A program made the translations under genes and the position numbers. Below, piece by piece: positions 12,950 through 23,523 of a DNA stretch of 64,000 bases. The stretch is from assembly GCA_020740775.1 (NCBI GenBank), contig JAHEWK010000016.1:496001-560000 (forward strand), in the 5' to 3' direction. The stretch is from Ilyonectria destructans (taxonomy: Eukaryota > Ascomycota > Sordariomycetes > Hypocreales > Nectriaceae). The notes below the pieces were generated by a model that saw only the letters and a list, made by a program, of their open reading frames with translations, did not search any database and was not told the DNA's origin. Every line of letters begins with the position of its first letter. The first letter of the stretch is position 1.

Positions 12950-14304
12950 TCACTCCAAAAGGAGTATAGAGTCATTTTTGAACTTAAGCTGCTTTGGAAG
13001 CTCCCAGGTGAAGCTCTGGTTGGTACCGAAGTGGCCATTCTTAGCTGTTTGGCGGTAGATAGGGTTGGTAAGGTTTAGCTCCTTGACAATAACACCAGGC
13101 CGAAGATCGAAGTTATTGCGGATAACTTCAACGAGCTGATCAGAGGTTTTCTCAGAGGTGCCATACGAGTCGACGTAGATAGAGAGGGGCTCCGCAACGC
13201 CAATAGCATATGAGAGCTGAACCAGAGCACGTCGGGCCAGGCCAGCGGCAACCAGGGACTTGGCGATCCAGCGAGCAACATATGCAGCAGATCGATCGAC
13301 CTTTGAGAAATCCTTTCCCGAAAAGGCACCACCGCCGTGAGCGCCCCAGCCTCCATAGGTGTCGACAATGATCTTGCGGCCAGTCAGACCGGCGTCACCC
13401 TGGGGACCACCGATAATAAAGAGACCAGAGGGTTGAATCTAGAGCACCAGATTAGTTTGTGAGATTTATATTATACAGGTCACTCACGTGGTAGACAGTC
13501 TTATCGTCAAGATATTTAGCAGGAATGACCTTCCTAATAATCTTGTCCTTAATCTCTTTACGGAGCTCGTCGGTTGAAATATCCTCAGAGTGCTGAGCAG
13601 ATACAACAACAGTATCAACACGCTGAGGAATGACAGCACCGTTATCGTGACGATACTCAATAGTGACCTGAGTCTTAGTGTCAGGCCGGAGCCAGGGGAG
13701 GGTGCCGTCACGGCGGGCAGCAGACATAGCAGCATTAAGCTTGTGAGCGAAGAGGAGCGTGAGGGGGAAAAGTTCGGGTGTTTCATCAGTGGCATAGCCG
13801 AACATAATGCCTTGATCACCGGCACCAAGCTGCTCAAGAGCCTGCTCGTAGTGAAGACCCTGGGCGATATCAGGGGACTGCTGCTCAATAGCGACAAGTA
13901 GGTTACAGGTCTTATAGTCGAAGCCCTTGGAGGAATCATCGTACCCGATATCCTTGATGGCATCACGAACGACCTTCTGGTAGTCGATCTTGGCCTGGCT
14001 GGTGATCTCACCAAAGACCATAACCATACCAGTCTTAGTGGCAGTTTCGCAAGCAACCTTGGAGAGGGGATCATCGACGAGACAGGCATCGAGGATGGCA
14101 TCCGAAATCTGATCAGCTATCTTATCGGGATGACCCTCGCCGACAGACTCAGACTGGGAGGGGATTAACAACGGCAGATTCCTTGGTAAGAAGCACTGCA
14201 GCACTCATGGCGGGGTGAGAACCTACGGTGAAGAGGAAAGTTCCCTCGTTGTAGTGCCTGGAGGGTCCGGCGTGAAAGCCGTTGGTGCCGTTGATAGCAG
14301 GCAT
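12950..14304 (-). CDS. S-adenosylmethionine synthetase (methionine adenosyltransferase)
   Basis: Three exons (14227-14304, 13488-14153, 12950-13438) encode 410 residues. The introns join FLFT to [15 protein letters not shown] and KTVYH to [11 protein letters not shown]. Signature motifs are complete: GEGHPDK (ATP/metal), [16 protein letters not shown] and GGGAFSGKD. The enzyme makes SAM from methionine and ATP in the cytosol. The protein is about 20 residues longer than usual fungal versions. After the normal ending PKQLKF it reads on for nine residues (KNDSILLLE) to a TGA, as if the usual stop codon had been lost. The neighbouring O-methyltransferase uses SAM, so this may be a pathway-associated second copy rather than the housekeeping gene; that is inference from position. 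The start at 14304 is the only methionine that gives the expected leader before FLFTSESVG. Confidence 0.93.
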
Positions 14305-15599
14305 TGTTAGGATTGGATAATGGAAGAATGGAGAAACAAGGGAGAAGGGAGAGAAGAAGCGATGCGAGAAAGTTTGTCTAGAGCGGGCAGCGGCGAGGGG
14401 CGAGTCACTAGAAGGTGGATAGACGAAATAAAGGCAAGATGTATGGGCGGGGCTGTGAGTGACTCAGAAATTGGGAAGATGTACCACGGGAGATATAAGA
14501 GTAGCAAGCAGGGGAAGAAATTAAGTGGGTTGCAAGGAGAAAAATGGGAGAGGCGGAGGGTAACAAAGGCCGAGCGGACATGTACGAATACGTCGGTCGC
14601 AAGATGTATTGGGAAAGGCTGAGGCGGAGGGCCGAAGCCGCAGCAACACAGAAAAATCAGCTCATAATGGAACTAGGCCCGTACATTTTTCTCAGGATTG
14701 TATTATAATCGTACAATTGATGCTTGCGGTAAGTCAAATGGTAATATACAGTTGCGGATATCCTCAACTGCTTCACATTCGAGTCAACATCGAAGCCAAG
14801 TAAGCGTCGTGTGCACCCCAGCACCACACCTTAGACAAGTCAATTGAAATATGATCTTTATAATCGTATAGAAATTACGCGAGTTACAGCATCAAAGCAC
14901 AAACAGTCCCAAGCTGATCGGAGTTTGTGATGGCGTAGCGCGGCTAGCTGGATACTAGAAGGAACAAGTCATCTGTGCTCAGCAACTCCGCCTAGCCAAA
15001 GCATCCTCTTGTCAAGCTCGATGCGGGGAGATGCGATCTACCCGCTCGGGGCCCAAAATATCTCGGTGTCATCATCTTCAATGGTCGGCATCAAGGATGT
15101 AACTAGCTAGGGTGAGGGGTTGGTTACATGCGCTTTGCCAATGCCGACGAACAATTGGTGTACGGGAAATTAGCTGCTCCAGGGTGTCGGCACTTGCTTC
15201 CTCGGCCTTTTCCATCCCCAAAGTCCGTGACTGATTAGCGAGCATCAAAACGCATCATAAATTGTTTCGGCATCTTCTTCTCGGCCGACACCCCGATGAA
15301 TCTCAGAATAGCATAGATCCGTTCTCGGACACCGATGGCCCGGACCTGCCAACAAGCCTTCCGTCGGCTCGGCCTCGGCGTCCATCAGATGATCTCCGAT
15401 TCTTGCCAATACCGCGGTGTTGTCGCACATCCTTGTGATTTCAGGTACATGGAGTCCAAGGAGGAACAACTCCAGGCCGCCCTGTCCGGTAACGCTTTCT
15501 GTCTTGTTATTATGCATAGAAGTACATAAATAGCCAGTCTATCGCCTCGGCAGTGGCCGCATCTTACCCCGTATATTACCCTACACTCAGGCCCGCAAG
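14305..15599. other. Divergent promoter region between SAM synthetase and O-methyltransferase
   Basis: The two genes are transcribed away from each other from this 1.3-kb region. A pyrimidine-rich tract on the minus strand (14310-14360) precedes the SAM synthetase start. An ACATAAATAG element lies near 15525, about 70 bases before the methyltransferase start. Open frames here (15245-15517 minus and overlaps) have no recognisable motifs and I do not call them genes. Confidence 0.45.
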
Positions 15600-17151
15600 A
15601 TGCCGCAAGCCACACAACAACTTCCTCCTGGCATCCAATCTTCATTGGCTCAAGTCAATGAGGCTGCCGGAAACTTTTCCGGGCTGTATTCGGAAAAGCA
15701 TGCCAACACGAATGGCATTGAAGGTGGGGGGCTAAGGGCAGCCAAGTATGACTTGTTTCTCAAGACATCAAAGTTGGTTCAAACCGTGCAAGGTCCAATG
15801 GAAACGCTTTGGTCGCATATGTACCAAGTAAGTATCTTATTCGGTAACTTACCTAGTACGGTTCTTACCTAACTTGATTCTCATAGCTTTCCCTTCTCGG
15901 TGCCTTGGCCGCCTTGATCGAGATTGGTGTCTTCGACAAGTTGCCATCTGACGGCACATCCATGAAAGCAACTGACCTATCCAGGCAGCTGAACGTGGAT
16001 AAAGATCTTCTCGTTCGTCTAATGCGATCGGCCACCGTTCTTGGTCCCTTCGCCGAAACAGGGCCAGAAGAGTACGCACATACGCCGTACTCGCTGATAT
16101 ACAACAACCGCGAGCTTCGGTCGGCATTCAAGGTAGCGTATGTCAACGCCAATTATTACATCTCCTTCCGAAAAGAATTCTCTTAACGTTGTTACTAATG
16201 TTTTTGTCATTGTCAAGTGCAACCGAGTTCGGACCTACAATGACAAATCTCTCCGCGTTCTACCGCCTTAATGGTTTCTCCAGTGAAGCATTGTCCGAGA
16301 AACTTAGTGATTCCAATAATCCGTATACGTTCGCGCACCAAACCGGCGGAACTCCATTCTGGACCTTCATTTCTGATCGCCCAGAACGACAGCTGATTTT
16401 TGATGAAGACATGATGGCACAGCAAGCCGCTGAAGAGTGGACTATTGGTCTTTATCCATTTTACAACAAGCTACAAAACCATCAAATGAGCAACGGCACC
16501 ACTCGCGATCAGGTCCTGGTGGTAGATATTGCAGGTGGGAAGGGTCAAGCCACCAAAAAGATAAGAGATCTTCTCAAGACCGTGAAAGGCCGCATAATCC
16601 TCCAAGACCGCAAGCCTGTTCTGGAACAGATCGAAGAGCAGCTGATTGGAATTGAGACCATGGAGGTTGACATCTTCAAGCCACAACCTGTCAAAGGTGA
16701 GCTCCAGCTTATACCCGAGTGAAGAAGTTACAGGTCGTGACTCAAATCTAGGTGCACTGGTATACTACTTGAGAAGAGTACTTCATGACTGGGACGATAC
16801 CGACTGCGTCCGTATCCTGCAAAATGTGGCCAAGTCCATGAGTCCAGAAAAGTCGCGCATCTTGATTTCTGAACAACTCATTTCAGAGACGAATGCCGAT
16901 GTTCAGGCTACATGGTACGACATGGTGAGTTTGTTCCGGGAACAAGTAAGAAGGATACGATAGTAGTGACAGAGCCGTAAATAACTTCTACTAATCACTT
17001 TGACTACATTTAGGCCATGCTGACCTTTAACGGAAAAGAGAGGACTGAGCAGGAGTGGAAGACCTTGCTCAACAATGCGGGCTTACGGCTCGAGACGATA
17101 TACCAGGCTCCGGGATCGGCGTTCTGTGTGATTGAGGCATGGTTGAAGTGA
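15600..17151 (+). CDS. SAM-dependent O-methyltransferase
   Basis: Five exons (15600-15827, 15887-16137, 16218-16696, 16752-16924, 17014-17151) give 422 residues, all junctions in frame. The N-terminal part is the helical dimerisation/winged-helix domain (LIEIGVFDKLP...LSRQLNVDKDLLVRLMRSA). The Rossmann part shows motif I VVDIAGGKG (usually VDxGGGxG), RIILQDRKPVLEQI, and LRRVLHDWDDTDCVRIL, where the histidine is the usual catalytic base. It ends with the family's RTEQEWKTLLNNAGL. These enzymes methylate hydroxyl groups of small phenolic or polyketide-type molecules, often in secondary metabolism. It is transcribed divergently from the SAM synthetase, a fitting partner. The gene looks intact. 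The substrate cannot be told from sequence. Confidence 0.9.
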
Positions 17152-17898
17152 TGGTGTGGCTGGAGTATGAACCCTTGACGGGTTGTCCACGAAGGAGACT
17201 GAATTGGGTAAGGCGCATTGGGGGTAGCATTCAACATTGCGGAGCGGGATACTTTTATTAGGGTCTGGTCTATTGTCGCCGCGACTCTGTCACGGTGGAT
17301 GGGGGAAGTAGTAAATAATAAGAAAATTTCAACATCAAAACTGTCACATCTAACGAGCGAAAATTGAAGTCATAGGGGCTTTTGCTTTCTAACTAAGTAA
17401 AATATCGTTACTTTTTAAGGACTATGATCGCGAGACATCGAGTTTCAAGGGCTATGATTATACCCTGGGTCTCCATACCTTCCAGCTCAAAACCGTAAAC
17501 AACTGAATATAACGGAGATCACAGAATATCGGCCCTAAAAGCTAGCCGCCTCCGACGAGAGCGTCCAGGGGCATTCACTTTCATTCTCAGCTACAAAAGG
17601 TTGACGCTTAGTGTCAGACGGAGATATGGACTACAATAGCACTACGTATTAGCGGAGTGATTATTCCCTTTTGCCGTAGCGGTATTGCGACACTTAGACC
17701 CTGATGTAGAAAAAGAAACAAGAGACTGTATCAGCGAACCCCAGATTCATTTCATCAAATTACAGCATTCTTATCCTTGCACGCAGCCAGGGTCTTTCTT
17801 GCCTATTCTGAAGCCACCGTCGCATACTCCCAACACCAGCCATATAAGCGGATTTACTTCTGGTTCAATCACCGATCAACTTGATGGTAAGCTGTGAC
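17152..17898. other. Intergenic, nothing recognised
   Basis: This is the 3' region of the methyltransferase and the 3' side of the small minus-strand secreted-protein gene. The only ORF (17685-17897 plus) has no family features. Confidence 0.4.
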
Positions 17899-18168
17899 CT
17901 ACTTCGTATTGCTTGACGAGGTAACAGCAACCGCCGACATACATGCCGCCTCACAGCCTAGAAAAACCTGATGACAAGTAGCGAAAGCTACAAGTGACGA
18001 AAGGCCGAACGTGAAAACCGACATTCCGTGGCCAACTGCATGACAGGTCGCCAAGGAAGCGCCGCAAGCTGCCAGGCAGCCCACCGATCCGACAACGAGG
18101 GTCTCCCTCCCGGCTGACGCTGTGCGGGTTAGGGCAAGACAGGACAAGAGGGCCTTTGAAAGTTTCAT
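17899..18168 (-). CDS. Small secreted cysteine-containing protein, zygote-specific-protein-like
   Basis: A single exon of 89 residues. A signal peptide (MKLSKALLSCLALTRTASA) precedes a compact hydrophobic, glycine/alanine-rich core with cysteines spaced C-x3-C-x6-C, then C and C-x3-C near the end, and a Ser-rich tail. The pattern GCLAACGASLATC...FTFG...ATCHQVFLGCEAAC resembles small fungal proteins annotated as zygote-specific (Zys3-like), usually 80-120 residues. Function is unknown; secretion or membrane insertion is inferred. I chose the methionine at 18168 rather than 18180 because it begins the signal peptide directly. Confidence 0.6.
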   Translation of the reverse strand: MKLSKALLSCLALTRTASAGRETLVVGSVGCLAACGASLATCHAVGHGMSVFTFGLSSLVAFATCHQVFLGCEAACMSAVAVTSSSNTK

Positions 18169-18540
18169 GTCTTGGAGCACAGGTTAGTATTCTCTATAAG
18201 ACTCCAATAAGACATGCGAGTAGAAGTACAAGTGGAGGAGTAGATTGAGGGAACCATAAGTTCCATAACGAAAAGAAATTGCCTTACGTACTGTCCTGTG
18301 CGTCACAACGGAAGAGTAGTGTATGCTTGACGTTGTAATTCTGAGCAGGGGCAATGCCTTTCTGGATCAGGCACTTTGGTGTCGTAGATGTAGTGGACCG
18401 GGAGCCTTGATAAGTTGTGATGGTGGGCTATGAAGTTTTGAAACACAGGTAACCGAATGGATCAGTTGATTGAGAAACTGCTCCCGCTTGCTAGAACATG
18501 TTGCATTTGAAGAGGAAAAAGTTCTAAAAGAGCCTGACTG

Positions 18541-18840
18541 ATGAAAGGTAAAAAGGAGAAAACCGCAGCTTATGTAGATAAGATGGGTTGGTGTCAGGGC
18601 GTTTCCAGCCTAACCCACCAAACAGATGCCGGCATAATCGCATTCTATGACACTAACTTGAAGTCACCCACTGCGCCCATGGAATGGTTTGCTTGGTTTG
18701 CAGGACCCGTTCCGGCAGAGGATGGCGCCAGTGTTGTCAATGTTGCATACTGGGACTTGGAGGCAGGCATACTGATTGCCGTACTGGGAATCAGCCCCAA
18801 GCCACCCTTTGCGCTTAGTCGTAAGGTTCGCCCAGTTTGA
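18541..18840 (+). CDS. Hypothetical 99-residue ORF
   Basis: The open frame begins MKGKKEKTAAYVDKMGWCQG and contains a hydrophobic, tryptophan-rich middle (MEWFAWFAGPVPAED). I recognise no family and see no introns, signal peptide or neighbour that would explain it. It could be a chance ORF. Confidence 0.2.
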   Translation: MKGKKEKTAAYVDKMGWCQGVSSLTHQTDAGIIAFYDTNLKSPTAPMEWFAWFAGPVPAEDGASVVNVAYWDLEAGILIAVLGISPKPPFALSRKVRPV

Positions 18841-19079
18841 GCCAGAAGGCGCCCCGTATAGATGCTAAGGCATACTGTCCTCGTTTTATTTTGTGATTTG
18901 ATGGCACGAACAGTGGACTAGGCGCTTTTACCTTTAAGTTCCATGCTTCATACAACATAGGAAGATCATCATTGCGGTACACTATAAATTATCAGCACTG
19001 CATTGTGGAGAGTTCCTTTTGCTAGCTGGCGCCACAATCTTCGCTTGCAACTTTCAATTGGCCTTGATTCAGCCTCATT

Positions 19080-19348
19080 TGGCTGCCTCGGTTGGCTGCC
19101 TCTCGCCTGATGACGTTCGTGGCGTCGGAGTTTGCACGCCTAAGACTACTAGCACTAGTCTTCCAAGCTGGAGATGCTACACACAACTTAGCCTTGACAA
19201 AGCCTTGTTTGGCTGCCTTCCGCAAGTTAACGGCGGTGGCGTCGGAGTTTGAACCGTCAAATGGCTGCCTAGGTGCTAAAATAGCCGTAATTGGTCCGTT
19301 TGTTCGATCGATTCAAGCGATCATGCGACTAGATTTAATTGGCTGCCT
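19080..19348 (+). repeat. Five TGGCTGCCT repeats and a 117-bp tandem period
   Basis: TGGCTGCCT occurs at 19080, 19093, 19210, 19262 and 19340. GTGGCGTCGGAGTTTG occurs at 19119 and 19236, exactly 117 bases apart, the same distance as the second and third TGGCTGCCT. The first 40 or so bases of the two units are clearly related and the remainder has diverged. No coding meaning is evident. Confidence 0.6.
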
Positions 19349-20480
19349 GTTCAAATAGCGGAATTAATGAAAAGCGCAAGTTATGGGGTGCGCTGACAAA
19401 GCTTGTACCCAATACTCTCTCTGTGAGCCACTCCCAGCGACTATAGATAGCTTGGAACGAATCTCTCAACCACACGCTAATCGACATCTTGAGTATGGAT
19501 ATCACACTCATTTCATGACTATCTCTGGAATACGGCCTACACAGCTGTAAATACTGCCAAACTTTGATTATTGACTTGAGCAATGCGTCCACCCGGCCTG
19601 GAAAGCTCGAGTTGGTCACCATTCGGCTTGCAGGACTTTGGATATTCGAGGCTATCGCAAAGGACTGCAACTTCTTCCAATTTTGTGTTCAGGTGAAGGT
19701 ACCAGCAGGCAAGTCGGACGCCTTGGCACATTCAACCACGGTCGCCGCGGTCGAAATGGCAGATCAACTCGCTTTGGTCAAGAATATTCACCAACTCATC
19801 GAAAAATGCCTCGGTATAAGTTGTATAGTAGCACAAGAACTGTCTGATGAACATCCATCGCCTTCCCAACTCTCCCCATTCTGGCAGTTCCAAGAATCCC
19901 TCCTGTCTCCTGTCTCTGTCATTTGATCTCCTTCCTGCAAAGCGTAAGTCTGAAAATGGACTACTGTTGGTTTAATTGACCCTTCTGACCGGCTGTTCCA
20001 CGATAGACCTCTCTACGCAGATTGGCTGTGTCCCATTCTCGAATCATGCAGTCGGTCCTCGGGTCAGCTCTAGGGACGATTTTTCTATGAGCCACAGATG
20101 GTTGAGCGTGTACCTCAGATTGCATCCTGAATACCGGAAGGTAACTCAATTGTAACCCCGTACCACTCATTGATGTGGGGTCTGAAAAAGACCTGGGATT
20201 AGCGAAGTTGGTCTCAACCGGGTCACTCCCTGGGCAACTCTATCCTACTGCTGGGTGGGGAACAAAACGCGCAAACAAGACACAATGTCCATGAGCGATA
20301 CACAGCCATTCAACTCCGCCAGCTGCCGACCACTCTACAAGACGCCGTTCCCATATGCCGCAGGATGAATATCCTCTGTCTCAGGGTAGACTCTATCAGA
20401 ATTATCTACGACAACGAGGACGATAAATGGTACTTAGGAGATCAGTAAGATGGCTGAAGTCTATCAAAGCTCAGTTATAT

Positions 20481-20713
20481 TCTCCACAGCGTCATCCTCC
20501 AGGACCTCCGGGCTCCGGGCTCTCTTTCCTTCGACGCTTGGATAATCGCTCTGAGGTGCCGCGAATCCCGTAATGTCGGTCTATTCCGTGTCGATCCTAT
20601 TCGATTCCCCGCTACCCTAGCTGGATCCTTGCTATCCCGTCTTTCACCGCTGGTGGGGCGCAGTCATTTCTCCACAACGTCATCTTCCTCCAGGAGCCCT
20701 AGGCTCCGGGCTA
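20481..20713 (+). repeat. Dispersed 40-bp imperfect duplication
   Basis: TCTCCACAGCGTCATCCTCC...GGCTCCGGGCT at 20481-20521 recurs as TCTCCACAACGTCATCTTCC...GGCTCCGGGCT at 20669-20713. The surrounding 18841-21293 otherwise shows no gene I can support. Confidence 0.5.
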
Positions 20714-21293
20714 CCCTTATCAGTTTAGATTACGCCGTACATCAAACCAAATCAGAAGATTGACACAATGACGATATTCTCACCTAAACATAGCCTACCT
20801 ACAGGATCCTTCGGTCCAAGGTCATGTACTGCTCTAATATCTGGCACTTAGAGGTACCGAGCTGCTTTCGCTCGAACGGGCCATTACCCAAACTACCCAA
20901 CTCTGCTAGATTTTAATGGCGGTGTGACTAGGTCGACTAGCTAACGTAGGCCCAGTTTTAATGCACGGTGGAGCTATGTCGCCCTAATTTCTCGCCCGGA
21001 TACGGTGGACCCTTCAAATTGTTTCCAACTTGGGTTAAGGACACATACGTAGCTAACCTTAATATATGGATATTAATTTACAATCAGGCGTCTTGCCTCC
21101 ACTTACAATAGCCCCTTCCACTGGAATGGGATTTGTACACCGCGCAGCCTGTCCAGTTTGCTGTCTTGTTCGAACTTGAAACTATATTTCCTCGGGTACA
21201 TAAGGCCTGTCGTCGTCCATACTTAAGAGAACATCCCGTTATAACATCATTTAATCCAATTGACACAGGCGTGCCCGCGAAGAATTTGAGATC

Positions 21294-21620
21294 ATGAAGT
21301 TCCACGTTATGTCCCTACTTTTCTTTCTACCCGCCGTCTTTGGCTGGTGGGTACGTGACTTACGTTCATCTTCGTCATCTTTCATATCGCTAATGGTGTG
21401 ATAGAATTGCGAGTTGCCTACTGGAAGAGGCGACTCCGGGCGTTGCATTGAGGATGGGAATGATGCAGGCTACTCTGCTTGCTCACAGGTAATTGTTTCT
21501 CTCTCCGGATCCTTGCATACAGCACACTAATAAATTGTTAAAACTTGATTAGGACCATCCATGCATTGTCCAGGGCAACGGATGCATTCCTCTTGGAGGT
21601 AGAGTAGCCAACTGTTCGTA
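21294..21620 (+). CDS. Secreted 69-residue cysteine-rich peptide
   Basis: This three-exon gene is too short for simple ORF finding: exons 21294-21350, 21405-21488 and 21552-21620, with introns of 54 and 63 bases, canonical GT/AG ends and a GCTAAT branch point in the first. It encodes a hydrophobic signal peptide (MKFHVMSLLFFLPAVFG) followed by a mature region of about 50 residues with six cysteines: NCELPTGRGDSGRC, SACSQ, HPCIVQGNGC and a C-terminal NCS. Six cysteines in a short secreted chain suggest three disulfides, as in fungal effector or antimicrobial peptides. I do not recognise the family, and function is unknown. Both introns sit in phase 0, so the exon structure is simple and convincing. 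Confidence 0.65.
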
Positions 21621-22044
21621 AATTGTCTTCGGATTATCTCAACGAGGAAGGTTACTATGAGGGCGATATGCATACACTTTTGTCGCACAGAGCGTGCCAA
21701 AAGTATCAAAGGTCCGGTAGGCGATAATGGGCAGAAGGGGAAAAAAAAATCATTTTTTTTTCATGTTGTTAGATTCTATACCTAGACAATTACAGCTTCC
21801 AGCATACGCGGGATACCCTAAACCCTCGCCCAAAATGGCGCAGTTGTTTAGTCCAACAATTGAGAGTCTTATTTGCTTGGAGAAGGTAGCTGCACTACGA
21901 AATGTATGACTAGTCGAAGATGAAGACTACGGTGCAGACCGAAAATAACACGACTGGAAACGACCAATCCGCACAATCAGGCTCAAGACTTTAATGATCT
22001 AACTGCTGGGGACAAAACCTCCTTCTAGTTCAAACACAAGCTCT

Positions 22045-22330
22045 ATGATCAGGCTTTTCGGGAATTCAAGCAGCAACGATCCCGGATCAATCATGGAGCC
22101 TACAGTTGCAGACACAGCAGCCCGAAATGGCGGCGCCGATGTCTCCGGAAGGATCATCAACACGCAGGCTAGGGTAATGCGAGCACCAGCCCAATTTCCT
22201 CCGTTCGTTTGGGTTGAGATCTGTCGGGCTGCTGCCTATCTATACAACCGGACGCCCAGATATATCTATAATTAGGATACCCCTTACGGTTGGTTCCACA
22301 CAGCAGTGGCCCAGCAAGAGGGATATAGCG
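22045..22330 (+). mobile_element. Ty1/Copia retrotransposon integrase remnant
   Basis: The translated stretch NGGADVSGRIINTQARVMR...FVWVEICRAAAYLYNRTPRYIYN matches the end of the Copia integrase core, where NGxAERSGGVI, RAMR, LWPEI and AAxYLLNRTP are conserved. A stop follows directly and no reverse transcriptase or LTR is visible nearby, so this is a small old fragment. The catalytic glutamate region is altered. Confidence 0.65.
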
Positions 22331-22616
22331 AGGCAGCCCGGAAAATCCTTCTCACACGTTGAAGGATATTCTTAAGATACTCTCATCATTTGCAACAGGA
22401 CCAATTTGAATCAATTTAAAAGACCTATGTAGAATTGAATCCCCTACCACCCTCTCTTGGTTGTTCCCATCAAGTACACATCAAGCCGGCCTGAGACATA
22501 CAACATGCAAACTTGATGAACCTAGACCTAGAGTCTGAGCACTGCCGCACTAATCCGAGCTCTCAGCCCCTATCCCACATCTCCTGAATGGCCTTCTGCT
22601 TGAAGGATACCGATGC

Positions 22617-23523
22617 CTAAGGCAGGTCGGTCTGGCCAGGCATAATAGTCCCGTTCTGAATGGCAGCAGTGTGACCTCTGACCAGCATACCAATAGATGG
22701 GTTATACAAATCCAAGTAGGTGAATGCGCTGATGCCAGTAGGAGGGGTACGCCAGTCACGCATCAATTCCCCAAAAATGGCTCCAAGCGAAACCAGCTGC
22801 ACGCCGGCATCCTTCATCCTGTGATTTGCCGCATCGCGGACCATGTCACTGGTAGTTCCCGAGGCCTCGATGTTGGCCCAGACAGAGTAACCGGCTTCTC
22901 GGAGAGAGAGGGCGCAGAAGGCAGTACCTGTCATGAGAATTAGCCATCTTTGTCACCTCACACAGTGCCCTGCCTTCGGAAAGGAGTGTCAAGTGTGGTA
23001 GTCAACTAACAAATATCTGTCAAGATCCCGGCAATGATGACCTGCGTTTTGTTCGTATTCGCAATGGCTGCTCGCACATCTTCATTGTCCATTGCGTTAA
23101 CCTGGCCCGGACGTTGAATAAGTGGCGCATCGGGAAACATTTCGAGAAGCTCCCCCGGCAGGGGACCATTGGCTCCTGAGGAAGTTATTAGCAAAAGGCC
23201 AAACTAGAATGGTGCATTAGGAAGAGATGCTTACCAGCTTGGGCAGAGGTGGACATCACAACCGGCAAGTCGAACGCCTTCGCCATGGCGGCATGCGCGA
23301 GCATGTTCTGCTTGAAGTAAATCGGCTCCAAGTCGCGTACGAGGTTGAAAAGCCCGACTTGGTGGTCGAGAATTAGAACCATCTAATAGATGGTCAGCTC
23401 ATGTGGAAAAGAGGTTGGGTTTCTTCAACTGACAGAATCATTGCGATCCAGTCTCTCGTAAGTAAATGCCGAAGCACTCCCGAGGCAGACGGTCGCAATA
23501 GCCAAAAGATTGCTGAAAAACAT
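22617..23523 (-). CDS. Secreted isochorismatase-fold hydrolase, YcaC-like
   Basis: Four exons (23434-23523, 23235-23382, 23011-23175, 22617-22927) encode 237 residues; all junctions keep frame. The first exon is a clear signal peptide (MFFSNLLAIATVCLGSASA). The rest matches the YcaC branch of the cysteine hydrolase superfamily: YERLDRNDSMVLILDHQVGLF with the catalytic Asp (about residue 36), NGPLPGELLEMFPDAPLIQRPGQVNAMDNED, and the nucleophile Cys135 formed across the third intron (GILTDIC). YcaC-type enzymes are cytosolic and their substrates are poorly known. Predicted secretion is unusual and could mean action on an extracellular amide or ester. Fungal isochorismatases have been linked to host salicylate metabolism, but this subfamily need not share that role. 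Confidence 0.85.

Noticed and set aside
13484..14101. 205-codon minus-strand ORF overlapping SAM synthetase
   Set aside because: Shifted-frame shadow; the other minus frame encodes the conserved enzyme.
15245..15517. Possible gene in the divergent promoter before the O-methyltransferase
   Set aside because: No motif, no splice signals and no codon bias; overlapping ORFs exist in several frames.
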